Virus record (IMG/VR): IMGVR_UViG_3300028581_001382
Location: 62,001 to 126,000 of that record
Direction: 5' to 3' (one strand)
DNA: 64,000 nucleotides
Source of the DNA: a virus
A program made the position numbers and the translations under genes. The notes beneath the pieces were generated by a model. The model ran no database searches. It worked only from the letters and a program-made list of their open reading frames with translations, and was not told the DNA's origin. Positions within the stretch are counted from its first letter, which is position 1; every line of letters starts with the position of its first letter. This document shows positions 58,429 to 64,000 of this stretch, one piece after another.

Positions 58429-59769
58429 ATGAATATTCCTTTAGATAATCTTTATCATTGGGTGCAAGGCCTAGTACAACATCCAATGATACTTTATGTA
58501 TTCCGTCCACATGGCAGCAAAGATATTTTTAATCTAACTCAGTTTGAAAACTATCCAGCCATAACATATCTATTAGACATAGCGCCAGTGGTTATCTGCC
58601 ATGACCAGGAACCATTAAATTTCAACGACCATAAATTTAATTTTGATCTTGATCGAATCAAACAGTTGTTATTACATAGAGGTCGTAACAGAAATGAGTT
58701 AAATATTCCAATAGAATTTTATTCTCATTTATCGTCATTTCCTAATTTTAATCCAAATTGGCTCAGAGCGGCCATTGGTCATAATGATTGGTTTATACTG
58801 TTACATAGTGAAAAGAATAGTTTGGATGTTGAGCAGTTTTCGCATGTGGGATTTGTTCCAGTTTACTATTGGAGTCATGCCATGATTGCCAGAGATTGGT
58901 ACAGATTTGCCCAACACGATAAGAGACTGACTCAGAAAAAAATACAAAAAACTTTTCTTGTGTATTGCAGAGACTGGATGCCACGTCGTGAATATAGATT
59001 AAAATTTCTTGATTTATTAGTAAACGCCGATTTAATCAATGACTGTAACATCAGCACTCAACACGTAAACAATCAAGGTGTGCATCTTAAAGATTATGTT
59101 GCCAAAGATTCAAGATTTGCCATTGATACAAAACGTCTTGAGATTATACCCGACAACAATGTCAGCTCAAACGCTAGTGCTGACTACGATGTAACTGACA
59201 TAAATGCCACTGCTATCAGTGTGGTGTTAGAAACAGTAGTAGATGATAAGATTCATCTGACAGAAAAGATATTCAGACCCATTGCCTGCGCACACCCGTT
59301 TGTGCTAGTAGCGGGCCCTGGATCACTGGCATATCTTAGAAGTTATGGATTTAAGACATTTGATTCTGTGTTTGATGAAAGTTATGATCAACAAACCGAT
59401 ACTGTTAAACGATTAGAAATGGTTGTTCAACTCATGCAAAACATACAACAACTGACTGAGGCAGATTGGAGAGAAATCAATGACATTGCTGCATATAATA
59501 AACAACATTTTTTCAGCGATTCATTTGTAAATCAAGTTAAGGTCGAATTACAAACAAATCTCAATGGCGCAGTAGAATTCTGTCTTGAAAACCGTGGTGA
59601 CACCTGGTGGAGATGGCGGAAGATTTTAAGACGCACAAGACAACTTTATCAACTTGCTATTTTTAAATCTGACTTAGATAAGAATACCATTCGCGAATTA
59701 AGAAAACATAGATTACGAAAATCGCAGAATAACCCCAGTCCAGTCGTCCCCAAGGGTTTGGGTCTTTAG
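58429..59769 (+). CDS. Glycosyltransferase-like phage protein C
   Basis: 446 aa from the ATG at 58429 (MNIPLDNLYHWVQGLVQHPM); an in-frame ATG at 58357 lies in the antisense of the dehydrogenase gene. VFRPHGSKDIFNL is the N-terminal signature; DDKIHLTEKIFRPIACAHPF, then VLVAGPGSLAYLRSYGFKTF and DESYDQQ, the shared C-terminal pattern of the genes at 33362 and 34335. The CATATG palindrome holds both divergent start codons. Activity inferred. Confidence 0.7.
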   Translation: MNIPLDNLYHWVQGLVQHPMILYVFRPHGSKDIFNLTQFENYPAITYLLDIAPVVICHDQEPLNFNDHKFNFDLDRIKQLLLHRGRNRNELNIPIEFYSHLSSFPNFNPNWLRAAIGHNDWFILLHSEKNSLDVEQFSHVGFVPVYYWSHAMIARDWYRFAQHDKRLTQKKIQKTFLVYCRDWMPRREYRLKFLDLLVNADLINDCNISTQHVNNQGVHLKDYVAKDSRFAIDTKRLEIIPDNNVSSNASADYDVTDINATAISVVLETVVDDKIHLTEKIFRPIACAHPFVLVAGPGSLAYLRSYGFKTFDSVFDESYDQQTDTVKRLEMVVQLMQNIQQLTEADWREINDIAAYNKQHFFSDSFVNQVKVELQTNLNGAVEFCLENRGDTWWRWRKILRRTRQLYQLAIFKSDLDKNTIRELRKHRLRKSQNNPSPVVPKGLGL

Positions 59770-60066
59770 ATCTTGAATACGTTCAATTAACACAGTATAA
59801 AAAGTGTCAAGTTCGCCATTCCATTTGCCTCGAAGATGCTCCACAGCATCTTCACAATATTTCCAATTGCGCTTGCGATACTCTTTTAATAGATTACTGT
59901 GCAATTCTTTGAATGTGTCCAAACTAAGCATTTCCATCAATGTTACTCGTTCAACCAGTGCGTAGGTAGTGGTCAGTTGTTGATCCACTTGAAATGTGTC
60001 TAGTTCTAATACTATGTATTTTTCTCGGGCTTGTTGTGCTGCCAGGTTGCCAAATATTATGTTCAT
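59713..60066 (-). CDS. Conserved T4-like phage hypothetical protein
   Basis: 117 aa: MNIIFGNLAAQQAREKYIVL, ELDTFQVDQQLTTTYALVER, YCEDAVEHLRGKWNGELDTF. I recall this protein from T4-like cyanophages and relatives. Its 3' end overlaps the convergent glycosyltransferase-like gene by 57 bases. Ribosome site AAGGATTACAC. Function unknown. Confidence 0.78.
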   Translation of the reverse strand: MNIIFGNLAAQQAREKYIVLELDTFQVDQQLTTTYALVERVTLMEMLSLDTFKELHSNLLKEYRKRNWKYCEDAVEHLRGKWNGELDTFYTVLIERIQDLKTQTLGDDWTGVILRFS

Positions 60067-60076
60067 GTGTAATCCT

Positions 60077-60084
60077 TTTAAATA
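60077..60084 (+). promoter_or_regulatory. Late-promoter-like TTTAAATA six bases before a start codon
   Basis: Six bases before the ATG at 60091, with no ribosome site between. Confidence 0.45.
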
Positions 60085-60090
60085 TGTATC

Positions 60091-60894
60091 ATGAGCATGA
60101 CATTTGATTTAATTTCAGATCTACATCTGGAAACATGGCCCGGGGAATTTGATTGGTCCGGGCAACCTACTAGCCCGGTGTGTGTAGTAGCTGGAGACAT
60201 AAGTTCAGATCCTAGAATAGTGAGAAACTGTTTGAAACATCTGGCCAATTGTTATGCGGCTGTGTTTTACATAGACGGTAATGACGAGCATACCTATAAC
60301 TATCACAGAATAGGTCAAAGCTATCAAGAATTAGCTCGCAGTATTAATCGATTACATCGAGTCACATATCTTCAAGACAATGTGGTTGTAATTGACGGTG
60401 TGGCTATATTGGGTACTAATGGATGGTGGGGATACGATCTAGATGAAAATATCAACAGAGACGATTGTAAACAACACATGACCGATTGGTACGCCAAGAA
60501 AATGCCTGGATTTAAAATAAATCCTGAAGAAATCAGTGACATGTCCAGACGTGATGTAGCTTATCTGGTCAACAGTGTGCAACGATTACAAACACACAAT
60601 GATGTAAAAAAGATTGTGATTGTAACACATACTGTGCCTGGTGCGCATTTGATACAACATGATATAGAATTAGCAAATACCACACAGTTTAATCACATGG
60701 GCAATAGACTCATGCATCTAGTGCATACCAATGATACTGAACGCAAAATAAACACCTGGTGCTTTGGCCACTATCATGGTAATGTGGACAAAACTATAGA
60801 AGGTATAAGATTTGTAAACAATTGCCGAGGGCGCGGCGACACATCTTATCGGCAAGATGTTTACTTTCCCAAACGCATAGAAATAAAAACTTAA
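60091..60894 (+). CDS. Calcineurin-like metallophosphoesterase
   Basis: 267 aa. SDLHLETWPGEFDW (DxH), VVAGDISSDPRIV (GD), YIDGNDEHTYNYH (GNxE with D in place of the usual H), VIVTHTVPGAH, CFGHYHGN (GHxH). The GNHE to GNDE change affects a catalytic histidine, so activity may be altered. Paralogous in fold to 26343-27236. Substrate unknown. Confidence 0.82.
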   Translation: MSMTFDLISDLHLETWPGEFDWSGQPTSPVCVVAGDISSDPRIVRNCLKHLANCYAAVFYIDGNDEHTYNYHRIGQSYQELARSINRLHRVTYLQDNVVVIDGVAILGTNGWWGYDLDENINRDDCKQHMTDWYAKKMPGFKINPEEISDMSRRDVAYLVNSVQRLQTHNDVKKIVIVTHTVPGAHLIQHDIELANTTQFNHMGNRLMHLVHTNDTERKINTWCFGHYHGNVDKTIEGIRFVNNCRGRGDTSYRQDVYFPKRIEIKT

Positions 60895-60895
60895 T

Positions 60896-61204
60896 TTATT
60901 TAGAATCAGGCTCTAGCTTGATTTGCAAAGGAAAATCTTGCTCACGTGCGCTTTCGTTTACTTCATACTTTTTTTGCTCAGCAATTTCAAACGGCAATAC
61001 TGCTACAATAGCTTGACCATTTTCATGTATGCTCACTGTCAACTGTGTAGCTGTTTCAATGGTATAGTCAAAAAACTCTACTAGACTTTCTACTACAAAT
61101 TCCATAGTAGTAGTGTTATCATTGATATAAATCACACGATAAAGAGGCGGCTCTTTGATGGCTTTTTTAGTTCGGATAATGGTTGCTGCTTCTGCGTTTG
61201 ACAT
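60896..61204 (-). CDS. clpS: ClpS, N-degron adaptor for Clp protease
   Basis: 102 aa. PPLYRVIYINDNTTTMEFVV then ESLVEFFDYTIETATQL follows E. coli ClpS nearly throughout. Pocket residues that bind the N-terminal amino acid are kept: N28, D29, M34 and H60 (SIHENGQAI). ClpS normally delivers N-degron substrates to ClpA. Its phage copy lies 0.8 kb from clpX with hsp20 between. An unusual hairpin precedes it. Confidence 0.95.
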   Translation of the reverse strand: MSNAEAATIIRTKKAIKEPPLYRVIYINDNTTTMEFVVESLVEFFDYTIETATQLTVSIHENGQAIVAVLPFEIAEQKKYEVNESAREQDFPLQIKLEPDSK

Positions 61205-61218
61205 ATGGTTCCTATTGG

Positions 61219-61242
61219 AGTGGTAGGATAATTCCTACCACT
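61219..61242. other. Perfect 10-bp hairpin in the clpS leader
   Basis: AGTGGTAGGA / TCCTACCACT with a TAAT loop and no T-run, just after a minus-strand TGTAAATA and 15 bases before the clpS start. More likely a leader element or mRNA 5' stabiliser than a terminator. Confidence 0.45.
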
Positions 61243-61259
61243 GTATTTACACAATTATA

Positions 61260-61706
61260 TTACACAGTGTATGTGATTGCAATGCTCTTCGGCTTGGCTG
61301 ATTCAGGAACTTTACGCTCCAAGTATACAGTCAAGATACCATCTTTGATGGCTGCACCATTGACTTCCACGTGTTCGGCAAGCGGAAATGTTTGCTTGAA
61401 CTCACGGCTAGAAATACCACGATGTAGATATTCATGCTCAACGCTGTCATTGCGCTTTTTATTACCAGTTACGGTAAGCAATCGCTTGTCCAAACTGATA
61501 TCAATTTCGCCTTCAGAAAATCCTGCCACTGCGACTTCAATTGTGACTGTGTCGTCACCAGTTTTAATCACATTGTGTGGAGGATAGTTGGTTGAGCTTT
61601 GAGTTTGTGTTACACGCATCAGATCGTCAAACAGATTGTCAAAACCAATTCCAAATTTGTTGAATGCGGGGATATCGAAACTACGAAGGTGTAGAGTTTT
61701 TGTCAT
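61260..61706 (-). CDS. Small heat-shock protein (Hsp20/IbpA type)
   Basis: 148 aa. Alpha-crystallin domain ~35-125: NYPPHNVIKTGDDTVTIEVA, VAGFSEGEIDISLDKRLLTV, and the classical AxxxNGVLxI region as VEVNGAAIKDGILTVYLERK; N-terminal GFDNLFDDLMRVTQTQSSTN as in IbpA. An ATP-independent holdase; Hsp20 genes are common in marine T4-like phages and are expressed with late proteins. Late promoter at 61774-61781. AAAGGAGAAACAAC before the ATG. Confidence 0.95.
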   Translation of the reverse strand: MTKTLHLRSFDIPAFNKFGIGFDNLFDDLMRVTQTQSSTNYPPHNVIKTGDDTVTIEVAVAGFSEGEIDISLDKRLLTVTGNKKRNDSVEHEYLHRGISSREFKQTFPLAEHVEVNGAAIKDGILTVYLERKVPESAKPKSIAITYTV

Positions 61707-61773
61707 GTTGTTTCTCCTTTAATAAGCAAGTATGACTGAATAATGTAGACCCCACCATGGGCATCTACAAATG

Positions 61774-61781
61774 TATTTATA
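61774..61781 (-). promoter_or_regulatory. Late promoter TATAAATA before hsp20
   Basis: Perfect consensus ~67 bases before the hsp20 start, so this transcript has a normal leader with ribosome site. Confidence 0.6.
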
Positions 61782-61790
61782 CAAGAAATC

Positions 61791-62027
61791 TCAGTGGCCG
61801 TCAAGTTTCATTGGCTCAATTACTCTATACTTTCTAAGATATTCATATGGTGGATTCCAGCTTAGAGCAAAAAAACTATAAAGTTCGTCGGATGCAAATA
61901 CCACACGGGTTACATTTTTGACTGTTTTGGTCTGATAAGGTATATCGTATTTTTCTTGCCACTTATCTAATGCATCTTGAATATCATTCAAGTGACGAAA
62001 GTTCACAAGATCAAATGCAATATACAT
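61791..62027 (-). CDS. Small protein, distant FxLxW relative
   Basis: 78 aa: MYIAFDLVNFRHLNDIQDAL, VTRVVFASDELYSFFALSWN, ending EPMKLDGH. The stretch VVFASDELYSFFALSW parallels the C-termini of the FxLRW proteins, but here it is followed by 21 more residues, so it shows the motif as a true structural strand rather than only a translation signal. Function unknown. Confidence 0.65.
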   Translation of the reverse strand: MYIAFDLVNFRHLNDIQDALDKWQEKYDIPYQTKTVKNVTRVVFASDELYSFFALSWNPPYEYLRKYRVIEPMKLDGH

Positions 62028-62031
62028 GACA

Positions 62032-63234
62032 TTAGTCTGTACCAGTTAGTGCAGTTGGTTTGTTCACTTGTGCAGGATCAATTTCCACACACTTGATACC
62101 TGTGTTGGCATAGCGACGTAGATTAAACATGTGCGGAATCAATGTACGTTCCAGTTCAGAATGCAGTCCACGAGCACCAGTTTTGTTGACCAGAGTGTGT
62201 TCAGCAATAAGATCCAAAGCAGGTTCTGTGAATGTTAACTCCACTCCATCTTCTTTGAACAACCAATGATACTGTTCAATGTAGTTGTTCTTGACTTCAG
62301 TGAGAATACGGATCAAGTCTGCTTTGCTGAGTTCTTTGAGACTAACCCAATTAGGAAAACGTCCAACAAACTCTGGAATCATTCCAAACTTTACTAGATC
62401 ATCAGGAGTGGTCATGGCTAGATCTGCGTCTATGTCTGTCTTTACTTGGGCATTGAATCCAATACTTGTGCCTTGCACACGGTTCTTTACAATGCCGTCT
62501 AGTCCTACAAATGCTCCACCTGCAATAAACAAGATATTCTTGGTGTCAATTTCAATCATTTCCCCACCAGGATGTTTCCGCCCGCCCGCAGCACTCACGC
62601 GACAGATAGTACCTTCGACCATCTTTAACAAGGCCTGCTGTACACCTTCGCCGGACACATCTCGTGTGATGCTGGTGCTTTCACCTTTGCGCGAAATTTT
62701 ATCAATTTCATCCACAAACACAATACCTTTCTGTGTTTTGGCTATATCATTTCCTGATGCTGCGTACAGTCTGCTGATCAAACTCTCTACATCGTCACCA
62801 ACATAACCTGCTTCTGTAATACTTGTGGCATCTGCAATAGCAAACGGTACATCAAGATATCGTGCTACACTTTTGGCCAGCAGGGTCTTGCCCGAGCCAG
62901 TGGGACCTAACATCAAGATGTTGGCTTTGTCTAGTTCTGGCTGTGTTGTGGTTTTATTGATGCGTTTGTAATGATTTACAATGGCCACCGCCAACATGAT
63001 TTTGGCAGCATTTTGTCCAATCACGTATTGGTCTAGATAATTCTTTAACGCAACAGGATCCATCTTGTCAGATGGTTGTGCCGGTGCCGCGGGCGCTTCT
63101 TCATCAGTGAGTAGATCTTGACAAAAATCCACACACTCGTTGCAGATACCTGCGTATTCCCCAACAATTAGTTTTTTCACTGAATCTTTGTTTTTGCCGC
63201 AAAAGCTGCAAGATGTATGTGTTTCTTTGGTCAT
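62032..63234 (-). CDS. clpX: ClpX AAA+ unfoldase
   Basis: 400 aa. N-terminal zinc domain C9, C12, C31, C34; Walker A GPTGSGKT at 110-117; pore loop GYVG at 143-146; Walker B VFVDEID at 172-178; RKH at 219-221; the ClpP-docking IGF at 258-260; arginine finger R292; sensor 2 R355 (GARGL). All features of a working ClpXP unfoldase are present. A Pro/Ala linker ([11 protein letters not shown]) joins the zinc domain. Phage ClpX with phage ClpP is rare. Confidence 0.97.
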   Translation of the reverse strand: MTKETHTSCSFCGKNKDSVKKLIVGEYAGICNECVDFCQDLLTDEEAPAAPAQPSDKMDPVALKNYLDQYVIGQNAAKIMLAVAIVNHYKRINKTTTQPELDKANILMLGPTGSGKTLLAKSVARYLDVPFAIADATSITEAGYVGDDVESLISRLYAASGNDIAKTQKGIVFVDEIDKISRKGESTSITRDVSGEGVQQALLKMVEGTICRVSAAGGRKHPGGEMIEIDTKNILFIAGGAFVGLDGIVKNRVQGTSIGFNAQVKTDIDADLAMTTPDDLVKFGMIPEFVGRFPNWVSLKELSKADLIRILTEVKNNYIEQYHWLFKEDGVELTFTEPALDLIAEHTLVNKTGARGLHSELERTLIPHMFNLRRYANTGIKCVEIDPAQVNKPTALTGTD

Positions 63235-63980
63235 TTGGTTTGTGTTATGCGTTGTTCAATTTGGTCACGTTCACTGTCACTGAGCTGATCGGGATCATAT
63301 AGTCCTTGTTCAATTTGTTTAATCAGATGATCAATGTAAGCTGTATCGTAAGTGTAGTTATTTTGCTGAGTGGTGTCAATTCCGATCCACGCAGATCCAT
63401 TATGTTTATATAGCCTATGTGGAATGCCAGAGGTGGATATAAATGTATCACCTTTGTTTCCTTTATCAGGCAATACTGAACCAAAACCTGACTCAGGAAC
63501 TTTGGGCAAATATTTCATCCAAGGCAGTTGATCTATTACGCCGACTTCTAGCAAACGTCGATGGCGTTTTAATGTGTCATTGGGATTATCCGCTTTCCAT
63601 TGTTCCTTGGCATTTTTAAGGTCAACGCTGTCGTTTTCATCATGGTCTTCATCAACTTGTGTTGTGGGCAGAATAACTTTGATCTGCACGGGTTCTTGAT
63701 CATCCAAAAACGGACCGTCAAGTACATCACACGCTCGGTTGGGGCAGAATGGCCCAATACCTGGGGCATGTACCATTGGCGTACCACATTTATAACAAGG
63801 GTCTAGTGTTGGATCACTAGCTTGGTGTTTTTGGATATCAACTGGTGATGTATCAGCAACTGTGGTGGGCCAAGATGTTTTGGGTATTTCTTCATCAATT
63901 TCTGTTGCTGTTGGTTTGCGAGCCCACTTGAGACTTTCTGTAGCAGCCAACAACATCATAATGGCCAATGGATCAAACAC
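63231..63980 (-). CDS. Conserved phage protein with zinc ribbon (start near window edge)
   Basis: At least 249 aa; a GTG at 63980 gives a start, but the frame stays open to the window edge and reads as a hydrophobic stretch, so the true N-terminus may lie outside. [20 protein letters not shown] then C is a zinc ribbon; the C-terminus ([52 protein letters not shown]) recurs in T4-like phages. Overlaps clpX by ATGA. Function unknown. Confidence 0.72.
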   Translation of the reverse strand: MFDPLAIMMLLAATESLKWARKPTATEIDEEIPKTSWPTTVADTSPVDIQKHQASDPTLDPCYKCGTPMVHAPGIGPFCPNRACDVLDGPFLDDQEPVQIKVILPTTQVDEDHDENDSVDLKNAKEQWKADNPNDTLKRHRRLLEVGVIDQLPWMKYLPKVPESGFGSVLPDKGNKGDTFISTSGIPHRLYKHNGSAWIGIDTTQQNNYTYDTAYIDHLIKQIEQGLYDPDQLSDSERDQIEQRITQTK

Positions 63981-64000
63981 ACAAACTAGTAGTATGATCA

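Noticed and set aside
61219-61242. hsp20 terminator
   Set aside because: Perfect hairpin but no T-run on the minus strand, and it lies after a TAAATA element just before clpS.
1-64000. tRNA genes
   Set aside because: No TTCGA-type T-arm with a matching acceptor stem was found by eye; a tRNAscan run would be decisive.

Overview
The window looks like part of a large genome of a T4-like (myovirus-type) tailed phage infecting a Gram-negative aquatic bacterium; this is inference from gene content. Reasons: genes are packed almost without gaps, with many ATGA/TAATG overlaps; there are dozens of tiny conserved phage-type genes; the left end holds tail-fibre/adhesin genes; a SleB-type lysin overlaps a small membrane protein; HNH and GIY-YIG endonucleases are present; TATAAATA-type late promoters occur; and there is a uniform family of TTGACC-N17-TATAAT early-type promoters. 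No terminase, portal, capsid or polymerase gene and no tRNA or rRNA was seen here, so a phage-derived chromosomal region is not formally excluded. Base composition is moderate (roughly 40-45 % GC by eye) and codon use looks uniform.

Layout. 1-10.1 kb (minus): adhesion genes, including an Ig-repeat protein cut by the window edge, a collagen-like 1522-aa fibre and a beta-helix structural protein. 10.1-13.4 kb: erpA, Fe/Mn superoxide dismutase and infA, then a run of small overlapping genes ending in the same FxLRW motif. 13.4-15.2 kb: lysis pair and nadE. 15.2-31 kb: early-type small genes with many TTGACC/TATAAT promoters, an HNH insertion flanked by a 141-bp duplication, a ParB-like gene, metallophosphatase, cupin, acetyltransferase and GIY-YIG genes. 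31-37.6 kb: twitch-type radical SAM protein, two glycosyltransferase-like proteins, ClpP and a second ClpP-like protease. 37.6-39.2 kb: a second cluster of MNERI/FGVE small genes. 39.4-44.1 kb (plus): curli-like set csgF-csgG-curlin-FecR, membrane proteins, fatty-acid desaturase. 44.1-50.5 kb (minus): CHASE2 adenylate cyclase, glyA, AhpD-like, Bax-inhibitor-1-like, class II aldolase, AhpC. 50.6-58.4 kb: glycosyltransferase (Agt-like), PlcP-like phosphoesterase, pstS with a Pho-box-like site, UV endonuclease, amidinotransferase, hydroxylase-like protein, UDP-sugar dehydrogenase. 58.4-64 kb: a further glycosyltransferase-like gene, phosphatase, clpS, hsp20, clpX.

How the genes may work together (inference). 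Four host-takeover themes stand out: a proteolysis set (ClpX, ClpP, ClpP-like, ClpS, Hsp20); phosphate starvation and membrane-lipid remodelling (PstS, PlcP, Agt-like, possibly UDP-glucuronate supply); oxidative and iron-sulfur protection (SOD, AhpC, AhpD, ErpA); and an exported amyloid/secretion channel set (CsgF/G, curlin). Two patterns of gene expression recur. Late promoters sit so close to start codons that the mRNAs should be leaderless. In the short-gene arrays the last codons of one gene form the ribosome binding site of the next.
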